Below are positions 35,766 to 45,300 of a DNA stretch of 64,000 bases, one piece after another. The notes under the pieces are model-generated. The model was not told the DNA's origin, did no database searches, and was given only the letters and a program-made list of their open reading frames with translations. How positions within the stretch are numbered: the stretch's first letter is position 1; every line of letters begins with the position of its first letter. Made by a program: the position numbers and the translations under genes. Source of the DNA: an uncultured Poribacteria bacterium (GTDB taxonomy: Bacteria; Poribacteria; WGA-4E; WGA-3G); contig OX638316.1 in NCBI GenBank assembly GCA_951812525.1, positions 1,562,506 through 1,626,505 of the forward strand, in the 5' to 3' direction.

Positions 35766-36143
35766 ATCACCCTATATTTCGTGTCAAGATAATTGTGTGG
35801 AGAATTATAAACTGAACTTTCTTTCATGTCAACGCTTTTTTCCCAGTGACTACAGTCGTTTCGCTCTCGGTGAGACGGTTTTTCGCTGTGTTGTTTTCCG
35901 TGTGTTCGACTGAACGCGGATATAACGTGGGCTACACACAAAGGGTGTAAAAGACACAGGAATACCAAAACACGAAATGCTTTCCAATTTCATTTTTTGC
36001 TTGACATCTACCCGCGAATCTGGTACGATAAATGTGTATGATATTTACAGTGATCTATGCCTTACCATAGTCGTGTGTTCATGTAAATCGCTATAGACAT
36101 GTATATAAAGTCTTTGAACTGTAATATTGGACGGGAGGTAAAA
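35766..36143. other. Intergenic region between divergent genes
   Basis: 378 bases without a convincing gene. A strong promoter for the LamG gene lies at 36001-36029. The minus-strand promoter for 35765 is not clear. A short minus-strand open frame at 35762-35968 has no coding character. Confidence 0.6.
36001..36029 (+). promoter_or_regulatory. Promoter for the LamG-type gene
   Basis: TTGACA (36001-36006), 17-base spacer ending in TGG, and TACGAT (36024-36029). Perfect -35 and an extended -10. The leader is about 108 bases. Confidence 0.7.
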
Positions 36144-36974
36144 ATGAATTTCGGTGATATTTTTTCTGCCAAGTTTTGGCTTGCGAGTTTAGTGTTGGTA
36201 TGCTTCAGTCTCTTTTTTCTTGGTGTTTTGTTTGTCTCTAACACCTCTGCTGTGATCGATCCCGCAAATGTCGTTGGATTGTGGCTCTTTGATGAGGGTA
36301 AAGGAAATGTTGCAACCGATGCTTCTGAAAATGGACTAGACGGCGAATTCAAGGGTAAACCGAAGTGGGTTGATGGTAAATTTGGGAAGGGCCTTGAATT
36401 GGATGGTAAAGCTGCTTACGTTCAGATCCCAGATCATGATAACCCAAATGACGCAATCACCGTTTCAATCTGGGTTAAAAGTCTAACGCCTGTCTGGAAC
36501 CAACACGGCTGGATGGTCGAAAAACGAAATGCTTATATCATCCATCCCAACGAAGGGACAAAAAACGTTTCTTGGCCCATTTGTAATGGTGGCTGTTGGA
36601 ATAAACCTGGTGGTTGGCGCGACGGCGAAATCGGTCCTAAAGATATTGAGGAATGGCACATGTACACCACCACTTTTGATAGCAAAACCGGTGAATGGTA
36701 CATCTATATTGATGGGAAACCGGAGAGCGATATGGATATCGCCAAAAATCCGCTTGACGCAGACGGTGGACCCGTCAATATAGGGTTTGATGACTGTTGT
36801 GGTGGTGCACGGTACGGGAATGCCCTCATTGATGAAGTTGTCATTCTTGATGTTGCTTTAGAGGAAGCTGATATTCAAAAAATGTATGACCAGGGTCTCT
36901 ATTTGTCGATCCTCGCTGTTGAACCCGCTGACAAAATGACAACCACCTGGGCAAACGTGAAAGTCAAATACTAA
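36144..36974 (+). CDS. Exported LamG/concanavalin-like protein with C-terminal LAVEP-TTTW motif
   Basis: 276 residues. GGGAGG at 36133-36138 supports the ATG at 36144. A membrane-spanning signal (SLVLVCFSLFFLGVLFVSNT, about 14-32) leads into a LamG-like sandwich: VGLWLFDEGKGNVATDASEN, FGKGLELDGKAAYVQIPD, DAITVSIWVKS, WYIYIDGKPES and IDEVVILDVAL are its recurring strands. It ends with LAVEPADKMTTTWANVKVKY, almost the same as the end of the unrelated protein at 49470. LamG domains bind glycans. The protein is expected in the periplasm or on the surface. Confidence 0.85.
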   Translation: MNFGDIFSAKFWLASLVLVCFSLFFLGVLFVSNTSAVIDPANVVGLWLFDEGKGNVATDASENGLDGEFKGKPKWVDGKFGKGLELDGKAAYVQIPDHDNPNDAITVSIWVKSLTPVWNQHGWMVEKRNAYIIHPNEGTKNVSWPICNGGCWNKPGGWRDGEIGPKDIEEWHMYTTTFDSKTGEWYIYIDGKPESDMDIAKNPLDADGGPVNIGFDDCCGGARYGNALIDEVVILDVALEEADIQKMYDQGLYLSILAVEPADKMTTTWANVKVKY

Positions 36975-37024
36975 GCCCTTTGATACTTAGAGATGGTTCA
37001 GAAGTTGCTGGATATTGAGAAATG

Positions 37025-37085
37025 GTGTATGGGCGGACCGGGGTCCCGGCAGTGGATAGCATGCGGGGTCGGTGTCCGCCTACAC
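37025..37085 (+). ncRNA. GC-rich structured element between LamG and TPR genes
   Basis: GTGTA plus GGCGGAC (37025-37038, two-base bulge) pairs with GTCCGCCTACAC (37074-37085), 12 bp in all. Inside, CCGG-GGTC-CCGG makes a second hairpin. The element is much richer in G and C than its surroundings. It could be a structured leader, a small RNA or a degenerate mobile palindrome; only the pairing is seen. Confidence 0.35.
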
Positions 37086-37201
37086 GCGTAATGAGGGATA
37101 TGTCTATACAACCTATCGCCTCAAGGCAACTCAACCGACCATAAATTGTAGGTTTGCTATCCAACACGCCTTGGTGCAAGAAACAAATAACGGAGGAACA
37201 G

Positions 37202-37795
37202 ATGTTATTTAACCATGATGAAGAAATAAATGAATTGGATGATGAGACGCAGGATTTATTGCCGGATGGAGAAGATAATGCTGGTTTCGATAGTGATGCC
37301 TCTGATGATGAAGAACCTCCTGAAGCGGAACCAGAAGTAATGGAAAAACAGGATGACGACCGTAATGACGGCGATGAATCCAGTCCCTATGAACGCATTG
37401 TAGAGACACTCAAAGGCGACAAATTAGAGGAAGTCTCATCATCGATGCTCGTAAAGCCACAAGACACGCTTTTTCGGCTCTACGAACAGGACAATCACGC
37501 CTACAGAGACGCCGTGACAGCCTATTTTGAAGAGAAAAATTATCAACAGGCGATTGATAAATTTGAGGAAGCAATCACCGACGCATCCCAACGCGCAACG
37601 CGTGATCTGACTGAGGAGCAAGCTGGCGAAATCGTAGCTAAATCAATGTACTGGCAAGCAGAGGCTTGCGTTAAAACGCAAAACATTCAGCAAGCTGTTG
37701 AGATTTTCAAAGCCCTTATACAAAATTGTCCAGGGCATTATCTCACATTAGCTGCACAACGTAGAGCAGACGAATTGAACGCCGAAGACTCCTAA
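37202..37795 (+). CDS. Acidic TPR-like protein
   Basis: 197 residues. The first 80 are strongly acidic (runs of D and E) and probably disordered. The remainder holds about two TPR-type helix pairs (AYRDAVTAYFEEKNYQQAIDKFEEAI and QQAVEIFKALIQNCPGHYLTLAA). GGAGGA at 37192-37197 supports the ATG at 37202. No signal peptide. Function unknown; probably a protein-protein adaptor. It lies upstream of the transketolase gene on the same strand. Confidence 0.6.
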   Translation: MLFNHDEEINELDDETQDLLPDGEDNAGFDSDASDDEEPPEAEPEVMEKQDDDRNDGDESSPYERIVETLKGDKLEEVSSSMLVKPQDTLFRLYEQDNHAYRDAVTAYFEEKNYQQAIDKFEEAITDASQRATRDLTEEQAGEIVAKSMYWQAEACVKTQNIQQAVEIFKALIQNCPGHYLTLAAQRRADELNAEDS

Positions 37796-37866
37796 AACCT
37801 AAAGAATCTTAGTACTCCGTTTGCGAACCTAAACTGCAAAGCACAACCCCATATTAAGGAAAAGGA

Positions 37867-39729
37867 TTGACGAAACCTGTGGAAACCTTGAAAGACCTTC
37901 TCAAGCAAAAGGCAACTAATTTACGGATTCATTCCATTATCTCCACATCGGAAGCAGGCTCTGGACACCCAACCACGTGTCTCTCTGCTGCGGATATCGT
38001 CTCTGCGCTCTTTTTTCACGCCATGCGCTATGACATCACCGATGCACAGAATCCCAATAACGATAGATTCATATTATCCAAAGGACATGCTGCACCCCTC
38101 CTTTACGCCGCCTATGCCGAGGCAGGCATCATACCATCTGACAAACTGCGCACGCTGCGGCAAATTGACAGCATTTTGGAGGGACATCCAACACCGCGGT
38201 TTGAATGGACAGAGGTGGCGACAGGATCTCTCGGTCAGGGCTTATCGCTTGGCGTCGGTATGGCGCTCAATGGAAAATATTTAGACGCATCTGATTACCG
38301 CGTCTACGTCCTGCTCGGCGACGGCGAGACTGCCGAGGGTGGCGTTTGGGAAGCCGCCGCTTTGGCATCGCACTACCAACTCAATAACCTAGTCGGAATT
38401 ATCGATGTCAACGCTCTTGGACAGAGCCAGCGCACCATGTATGCTTTCGATATTGACACATACTGCCGACGTTTCGAGGCGTTCGGATGGCAAACTATCG
38501 GTATTGATGGACATGATTTTGACGAAATCCTACCCGCACTTGCTAAAGCCAAAGCCGCAACTGATAAACCTACAATGATAGTTGCCAAGACCTTCAAAGG
38601 CAAGGGCGTTTCATTTCTTGAAAACGAAGACAACTGGCACGGGAAAGCGGTCGCCAAAGGCGAAGACCTTGATAAAGCATTGGCTGAACTCGGTCCAGTA
38701 CATACAGATATTCCCATTCAAATTGAATCGCCTACCCCCACAAAACCAAGTGCCGATCGTGCTGTCCCAACCGAGTGTGAGCCACCCGACTATGCCCACG
38801 ATGAGGAAGTCGCAACGCGAGGCGGCTACGGCACAGGGCTCGCTAAACTCGGCACTGCGAATCCCGATGTTGTTGCCCTTGATGGTGATACTAAAAACTC
38901 TACCTATGCCGAACAATTTATGAAGCTCCATCCTGGTCGCTACTTTGAAATGTTCATCGCAGAGCAGAATTTGGTCGGAGCAGGCATCGGTTTAGCAAAA
39001 CGTGGAAAAATCCCCTTTGTTTCCACATTCGCAGCGTTTTTGTCGCGCGCCTACGATCAGATCCGAATGTCTGCCATCTCGCAAGCCAACATTAAGTACG
39101 CTGGATCACACTGTGGCGTCTCAATCGGTGAGGATGGACCGTCACAGATGGGTTTAGAGGACCTCGCAATGTTCCGGGCGATTCCCGGAGCAGCCGTACT
39201 CTATCCGAGCGATGCCGTCTCCGCCGAACGCCTCGTTGCAGAAGCTGCGGCGTACCAAGGCATCGTCTATCTCCGCACATCGCGTCCAACAACCCCTATT
39301 CTCTATAATGTTGACGAGAGTTTTCCTATCGGCGGATCCAAAGTCCTTCGGGAAAGCGACAATGATAGCGTAACCGTTGTTGCTGCCGGTGTAACGCTTC
39401 ACGAAACGCTTAAAGCACACGAGATACTTGCTGCAGATGGCATCGCAATCCGCGTGCTTGACCTATACTCCCTCAAGCCGGTTGATAAAAAAGCACTACA
39501 AACGGCAGCGTCTCAGACCAACAACACCTTAATCACCGTCGAGGACCACTACCCTGAGGGTGGTTTGGGAGATGCCGTGTTAGGGGCTGTTGCAGCTGAT
39601 GGCGTTTGCGTCCACAAGCTTGCGATTACAGGAATGCCACGCTCCGGGAAACCCGATGAACTCTTGGAACATCACGGGATTAGTGCGAATGCTATTATGC
39701 GGAAAGTAAAAGAGACCATCGCGCTATAG
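37867..39729 (+). CDS. tkt: Transketolase
   Basis: 620 residues, single-chain, of the animal-like length. It moves a two-carbon ketol unit between sugar phosphates using thiamine diphosphate and Mg. The TPP motif LLGDGETAEGGVWEAAALAS (about 148-167) continues to the metal-binding Asn in IIDVNALGQS; catalytic Glu is in IAEQNLVGAG (about 366), and the pyrimidine domain has STFAAFLSRAYDQIRM. SGHPTTCLSAADI is the N-terminal substrate loop. It starts at TTG (37867) with AAGGA at 37856-37860; no ATG in frame gives a full N-terminus. Confidence 0.93.
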   Translation: MTKPVETLKDLLKQKATNLRIHSIISTSEAGSGHPTTCLSAADIVSALFFHAMRYDITDAQNPNNDRFILSKGHAAPLLYAAYAEAGIIPSDKLRTLRQIDSILEGHPTPRFEWTEVATGSLGQGLSLGVGMALNGKYLDASDYRVYVLLGDGETAEGGVWEAAALASHYQLNNLVGIIDVNALGQSQRTMYAFDIDTYCRRFEAFGWQTIGIDGHDFDEILPALAKAKAATDKPTMIVAKTFKGKGVSFLENEDNWHGKAVAKGEDLDKALAELGPVHTDIPIQIESPTPTKPSADRAVPTECEPPDYAHDEEVATRGGYGTGLAKLGTANPDVVALDGDTKNSTYAEQFMKLHPGRYFEMFIAEQNLVGAGIGLAKRGKIPFVSTFAAFLSRAYDQIRMSAISQANIKYAGSHCGVSIGEDGPSQMGLEDLAMFRAIPGAAVLYPSDAVSAERLVAEAAAYQGIVYLRTSRPTTPILYNVDESFPIGGSKVLRESDNDSVTVVAAGVTLHETLKAHEILAADGIAIRVLDLYSLKPVDKKALQTAASQTNNTLITVEDHYPEGGLGDAVLGAVAADGVCVHKLAITGMPRSGKPDELLEHHGISANAIMRKVKETIAL

Positions 39730-39756
39730 CAGCAAGCGGGGGACTTAACGGAGACT

Positions 39757-39779
39757 GTAGGCGCGGTTGGAAATCGCGG
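39757..39779. repeat. GTAGGCGCGGTTGGAAATCGCG palindromic element
   Basis: GTAGG, then GCGGTT and AATCGC on either side of GGA: an imperfect palindrome of the same GTAGG family as at 26818 and 51112. It sits in the 65-base gap before the cytochrome gene. Confidence 0.4.
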
Positions 39780-39794
39780 ACGGTTCATATTAGT

Positions 39795-40163
39795 ATGCAA
39801 AATGCAATTATCTGGATCGCTGTCTTGGGGATCATCCTTCTCGTAGGTATTGGAATGATCTACGCATTACGCGTGCCGCGCGTCGCCCCGAAAACCTACC
39901 CGGCGGATAAGGGACCCAACTTTATTGATGTTACTGACTATTCGCCTGAAATGCAGGAGACTTACGAACTTTTCGCTCGTAAATGCAGTCGATGCCATAC
40001 TGTTGCACGTCCAATTAACTCTGTTTTTACACCCGAGGAGTGGCGGGAGTATGTATATAAAATGATGAAAAAACCAGGATCTGGACTTACCCCGAAAACC
40101 GCCGACAAAATAATTGAATTTCTCATTTACGATTCTCAGCACAGAGAGAAAAAGACACTATGA
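39795..40163 (+). CDS. Membrane-anchored monohaem cytochrome c-like protein
   Basis: 122 residues. An uncleaved helix (IIWIAVLGIILLVGIGMIYAL, 5-25) anchors it, and a single haem site C64-S-R-C67-H68 follows; M90 or M91 in YKMMKKPG may be the sixth ligand. The protein should face the periplasm and pass single electrons. Its TGA stop overlaps the ATG of the next gene (ATGA), a thioredoxin-like probable selenoprotein, so the two are translationally coupled and a shared redox path is plausible. Confidence 0.85.
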   Translation: MQNAIIWIAVLGIILLVGIGMIYALRVPRVAPKTYPADKGPNFIDVTDYSPEMQETYELFARKCSRCHTVARPINSVFTPEEWREYVYKMMKKPGSGLTPKTADKIIEFLIYDSQHREKKTL

Positions 40164-41299
40164 TCATTACAATATGGAACCACAAGATGCACCACGCACT
40201 AAAGTTTGCAGTGTTTGTAGTATTGTTCTGTGTAATAGATTTAGCGGTAGGAAGAGTCCAAGGAGATGACATGAAAAGCGTCGATTTTCAGGTTTCAATA
40301 GATGCACAACCTCTCACATTTACCGCACCACCCATCTTAAAAGATGGTGTATGGTTAGTACCTGTAGCACATTTCGCGGAACAACTCGGATTGAAAGTCG
40401 AATATCCAGAAGGTGGGGAGATAGTAGTTCTCTGCGGAGGGGTAGAATCAGAACGCTGTGTACCACTTCGCCTTCAAGATAGTAAAGACGGTGCTATAGA
40501 AGTTGGCGATGTGATTTATGCACGACTTGCAAGCATCGCGAAACCTTTCGGTTTTGAAATTTACGCAACATCACCAAATGTCATAGAGATTATCCAACCT
40601 GAATATCTTGCCCCGGAATTCACGCTCCCCGATCTCCTCGATACCCCAAGAAATTTACGAGATTTCCGCGGAAAAAAGACCCTCCTTTATGTTTGGGGAT
40701 CGTGGTGAGGTTGTCGTGAGCAGCTGCCGGGCTGGCAGAAATTTTATACCAAACACCGTGAAAAATTAAACCTTGTTTCTATCGCTCTTGATGCGCAGGG
40801 TGTCTCTGTTGTCCGTCCGTGGCATGATGCCGCGAACGCCGATTTTATCACACTCGTCGATTCACAGAATGTATTCGGCACCCGCTATAACCTTAAAGCT
40901 ATTCCCTATGGTGTTATGATTGATGAAGCTGGTCGGCTCGTTAAAGCACCTTTCAATATCAATGTTACGAATCAGGAAACCCTCGCAATGCTTGAAAAGT
41001 GGCTTTCAGACCCTGACTATAATGCGGTGCTCCTCCGCGATCTGAAGCGATCAAATGAGCCAGTTTCGCAAGTTATCACCGAAGCTACTGCCCGTTTTCA
41101 GCTTGGTCTCGTCTTGCTGGAAGTCGGGAAAGAACAGGAAGCGATGGCAGAATGGCGAAAGGCACTCGCATTGGATCCACAAAACTGGATTATTCATAAG
41201 CAAATTTGGGCGGTTGAACACCCCGACAAATTCTACAAAGGTAATGTTGATTACGGGTGGCAGAAGACACAGTTAGAGGCAGAAAAAAGTAAACAGTAG
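40160..41299 (+). CDS. Probable selenoprotein: exported thioredoxin-fold thiol oxidoreductase with in-frame TGA (Sec) and TPR tail
   Basis: One frame runs from ATG 40160 to 41299, interrupted only by TGA at 40706-40708. Upstream it reads LLYVWGSW, directly where TlpA/ResA proteins have W-x-S-W-C; downstream it continues GCREQLPGWQKFY with no other stop. TGA thus replaces the first active-site residue, giving W-Sec183-G-C185-R, a U-x-C motif. A 5-bp hairpin begins 16 bases after TGA with loop GGGCT (see 40706-40738), very like the bacterial SECIS of fdhF. N-terminal signal peptide (about 1-33), then a region resembling Cu-amine-oxidase N-domains (about 45-145), the redoxin domain (about 150-300), and a TPR-like end. 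The ATG overlaps the cytochrome stop. A sequencing error or nonsense mutation is the main alternative. Confidence 0.78.
40706..40738 (+). promoter_or_regulatory. UGA codon with SECIS-like hairpin
   Basis: TGA (40706-40708), a spacer of 15 bases, and then CTGCC (40724-40728) pairing with GGCAG (40734-40738) around loop GGGCT (40729-40733). In the E. coli fdhF SECIS the loop is GGTCT at nearly the same distance, held by a short G-C-rich stem. It would bind SelB with Sec-tRNA. Confidence 0.62.
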
Positions 41300-41326
41300 G
41301 AGTAACCTCACGGTTGCTCCTGTTTT
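41298..41326 (+). terminator. Rho-independent terminator
   Basis: AGGAGTAACC (41298-41307) and GGTTGCTCCT (41312-41321) form a 10-bp stem (one T-G wobble) with loop TCAC, followed by GTTTTG. It overlaps the stop codon of the selenoprotein gene. Confidence 0.8.
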
Positions 41327-41613
41327 GTAAGAACGGTGCCTCTGTTGGATTGGAATGACTTTGCTAATTTGTGTGAGATTTGCTATACTATCTGTAGTCT
41401 TAAATCTTATAAATTAAACAGACGAGTGTGCTTGCAAAGTGCTTCTACTGAGGCAAACTGTAATGTCTCTCAGACACATCTACCTCTTAGGAATGGTAGT
41501 AAGAATCGTAGTATTTTTCGATGTATGGAAAACCAAAACCTGTGTCGCATTAATGATTTAGTAGATAGGTAGAATGTTATAGGAGGGATCTCTGTCTTCT
41601 AAGTATCAGAATC
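41300..41613. other. Intergenic region before the Yip1-like gene
   Basis: 314 bases. It holds the terminator at its start, a promoter at 41361-41389 and a long leader of about 217 bases with an AGGAGGG at 41581-41587, which is 26 bases from the ATG and so too far to serve it. Nothing coding is convincing. Confidence 0.55.
41361..41389 (+). promoter_or_regulatory. Promoter with extended -10
   Basis: TTGCTA (41361-41366), 17-base spacer ending in TGC, TATACT (41384-41389). Reads toward the Yip1-like and DUF4175-like genes. Confidence 0.6.
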
Positions 41614-42300
41614 ATGAGAGAGAGTTGGCGAAATCTCATTGATCTCATTGCGAACCCGAAAGCTACGTTCACGCGACTAAAATCTAAACCTAAGTACGGA
41701 GTCGCATTCCTTGTCTTCTGCTTCCTTGTCGTAGTATTAGCATGGATAGTTTTCCCATTTACGCAGCGGTTCCTTAACCCACAGCAAGCTAGTGTTTTAG
41801 CCAGCCTTGAGTTGTTTGGATCTGCTAAAGCAGCAGCTATGTCACTTGTTGCCGTGAGTGGGATTTTTCTTGGGATTCTTTGTGCTGTTGTATTCAGTAT
41901 TATACTCATCGTTGTATCGCGGGCTTTCAAGGTAAATGAGGCACTCAAATTTAAACATATCTTCGCGGCTTGGTGGCATACTATCTTAATTAATCCATTT
42001 GTATTTTTTGTTAATACAGCATTCATTCCAGTTTTTAGGCGTGTTGAGGATATTAATTCACTCATTGATATAAGAATTATTCCCGGAATCCACATGTTGG
42101 TGCCATCCGTCGAGAATCTGTATCTTCTAATGTTTTTCAGTTATATAGATCTCTTGAGTATATGGAATATCTTTGTTTTAACCGTGGCGGTTTCTACACT
42201 CGCCGAAGTCAGTAAAACAAAGGCATGTTTTACGGCAGTAATCATTTGGCTATTAAGAATCGGCATTGATGTTGTATTCCAGGTTAGCTCTGTTTCTTAG
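41614..42300 (+). CDS. Yip1-domain membrane protein
   Basis: 228 residues with about five helices. The opening WRNLIDLIANPKATFTRLKSKPK is the typical amphipathic lead-in of bacterial Yip1 proteins (an IxNPxxTF segment), followed by helices at about 27-48, 68-98, 112-130, 155-178 and 190-220. Bacterial Yip1 proteins are of unknown function. It precedes the large DUF4175-like gene by 66 bases. Confidence 0.7.
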   Translation: MRESWRNLIDLIANPKATFTRLKSKPKYGVAFLVFCFLVVVLAWIVFPFTQRFLNPQQASVLASLELFGSAKAAAMSLVAVSGIFLGILCAVVFSIILIVVSRAFKVNEALKFKHIFAAWWHTILINPFVFFVNTAFIPVFRRVEDINSLIDIRIIPGIHMLVPSVENLYLLMFFSYIDLLSIWNIFVLTVAVSTLAEVSKTKACFTAVIIWLLRIGIDVVFQVSSVS

Positions 42301-42366
42301 GAACGTATGGATGGAAAAGAATAGTAGGATTTTATGAATCGTGGATAATGTAGGTGGAGGAAAATG

Positions 42367-45300
42367 ATGAATACAAAAGAGGATTATGCAGAATTACAAG
42401 CGCGAATTTTAGATGCGCGACGCGTCTGGAAACGGAGTCTCTTCTGGACAGGGTTTGCTATTGTCCTGACAGGTATTATCGCTGTGTTTACTGGTGAAGC
42501 CATCGTCGATTGGCTGATGCCGCTCCCGAGTTCTGTACGTATCGTATTATTGACAGTCGGTGCAGTGGTTACCTGTTACCTACTGTATAAATATCTCATT
42601 CAACCGCTTAGGGCATCACTTACCCTTCGTGATATCGCCCTCAACGTTGAACGCAACCACCCTAACCTTGAAGATAGATTAGTGAGTGCAATCGAATTCG
42701 GAAACCGTGAATCGACAGATCCGATTGAAGCGCACATGCTTCAACGTTTGCTTGAAGATACCACACAGCGGACAGAAAGCATCGATTTCAAGGCAACCAT
42801 TGATCACAGTCGCACCCGTAAGCATGTCGGCATTGCCGCTTTGGTTCTTGTAGGTTGCTGTGTACTCTCGCTCTTATTCCCGACAGAAATCCACACCAGC
42901 CTGCTCCGTGTGCTCGCTCCTTGGGAGAAAACCGATCCAATTTTGACAACCAAACTCACCGTTGAGCCAGGAAATGCTCGTATCCTCCGCGGCAAAAGCC
43001 TGCCTATTCACGCCACTGTCACCGGAAAATCTGCTGATAAGGTGGTTCTAACTTACGGAAACCTTAGTGAACGAGATGCGTCTACCTCCGAGGTCAAAAC
43101 GACAGAACAACAGATTAATATGTTGCAAAGCTCAAATGACAAACGTGGATTCGCCTATGAGATTTTCAACATTGATGCCGATATGGAATACTACATCGTC
43201 GCAAATGAGATTACCTCAGAACGCTATACCGTCGAAGTATTTGATATGCCGAGGGTGACTGAAATATCCGTCGCTTACACCTACCCAGACTATACCGGGC
43301 TTAAACCTGTTGTACAAACAGGCACTGGTAATATTCAGGCTGTTGTTGGTACACAGGCAGAACTCAAATTCGTAACGAATAAGGCTATTCAAACCGCAAC
43401 TTTTTCGATTAAGAGAGATACCCAACAGATTTCTTTTTTCGCAGATTCAACGGAAGCCTCAGAATCCGACCCAACGCAAATGGTCATCTCTGATGGAAAC
43501 ACATTGACAACACCCGTGGATGTTATTGGCGATGGGGTATATACTGTTGAGCTTCTCTGTATCGACGGATTCAACAACGAAATACCGATTGAATACGCCA
43601 TCAAAGCCGTTCCAGATGCTGCTCCAGAAGTTGTTATTAAAGAACCTGGACGCGATGTCAAAACCACGAAATTAGGTGAAGTAGAAATTATTGCTGAGGC
43701 GACAGACGACTATGGTCTTGCAGAATTGAAACTCAGGTATCGTATCGGTGCCGCTGGCTTGCAGGAGTTTGTGCTTAATTCCATTCCGTCTTCTTTAAGC
43801 ACTGGCGAAGGCGAAGCAGCAAGAACCACATCTACACGTCGCTTTATAGATGGCAGCTACACCTTCTATCTCGAAGAATTTGACGTAGAACCCGGTGATG
43901 TTATCTCTTACTATGCCCATGCCACCGATAACAATACCCGCACCGGTCCTGGTGAAGCCAGCAGCGACATTTACTTCATCGAAATTCGACCCTTTAATGA
44001 GGATTTCCACGAGGGTGAAGCAGAGCAAGCACAAGCACAAGCCGAACCGAATCCACTCTTAGGGATCATTGCCTCTCAGAAGCAGGTTATTCGAGAGACT
44101 TGGAAACACAGCGGCGTGCAATCTACATCCAGTGAAGAATATCGGTCTGCCGTCAAGAAAACCGCTGACAAACAAGCCGAATTAAAGGACAAAGTGCAGA
44201 GGTTCGTAGATGAACTTAGCGTGGCTATGCAGACAACGGCGCAGGTTTCACCTGAGATTCTGATGAACTTGGAAGACGCAATAGACAAGATGCGTGAGGC
44301 GACTGATAGTCTGAATGCTATCCAACCGTCAGAAGCAATACCACCCGAACAGAACGCCCTCGAACTGCTGATTAAAGTTAGCCTTGAGATTCCTAAAGTA
44401 CTCATGCAGATGCGGAATAGTAACCCCCAACTTGCTGAAGACTTTGAACTCGAAATGGAAGAGATGCAGAGCGAACTTGAGAACCAGCAGAATGAACTTG
44501 ATGCCGAGATGCAAGAACAGACACAGGAGATGTTGGATCAAGCACGCCAGATGTTGACAGAACAACAACAGCTGAGTCAACAGAGCCAGCAGTTAGGACG
44601 TGAAAACCAACCACCTCCGAGTGAGATGCAGCAGAATAGCCAGCAGCAGGGACAGTTATCACAACAAGCCCAACAGATGGCACAGCAACTCGGCACCATG
44701 CAGCAGAATGGACAAGGGACACAAGGCGAACGCCTAAATCAAGCCGGTCAAGCAATGCAGCAGGCTGGCGAACAGATGGAAGAAGCCTCGCAAGGCATGG
44801 AACAGCAACAACCTCAACTCAGTGCAGCCAAGGGTCAAAAAGCCGAAGAGAGGCTTGAGGATGCCATTGAGCAGTTAGAGAAGGTCGCCGCCGAATTTAC
44901 CGACGCTGCTCTTGACAGAGCCGCACAGCAACTTCAGGAATTGACGGAAGCGCAGTCTGGTGTCCAACAGGAGACACAGGAACTCAGAAACCGATCGGAA
45001 CAGTCAGAAATGCGTCCCGAGGATTTCCGAAGGGCATCTGAGCTCGCCAACCAACAGCGCGAACTTCAGCGAGATCTGGAAACACTTGAGCGCACACTCA
45101 GGAACCTTCAGACACAACTCGACCAGGAAAGTCCTGAGGCAGCCCAAAACGTAGCTGATGCCACAAGACGTCTTGCCGAAGAGCAGACGCTGGAAGATAT
45201 GTCAACCGCACAACGCGCCTTGCAATGGCGGAGTTTCCAAGCCGCAGACCAGAACCAGCAAGAGGCTCTGGAGGCACTAAATCAGGCACAAGCGGATCTC

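Noticed and set aside
35762-35968. 68-residue minus-strand open frame
   Set aside because: Lies across the upstream region of the membrane-protein gene; His/Ser/Arg-rich without a motif.
40160-40708. Short 182-residue gene ending at the TGA, with a separate gene from 40916
   Set aside because: Both parts are in the same frame, no other stop lies between them, and the TGA falls inside the thioredoxin active site. A single gene with Sec or a mutation explains it better.
41336-41572. 78-residue open frame in the Yip1 leader
   Set aside because: No ribosome binding site, no domain, and odd residue composition. The region also contains a promoter.
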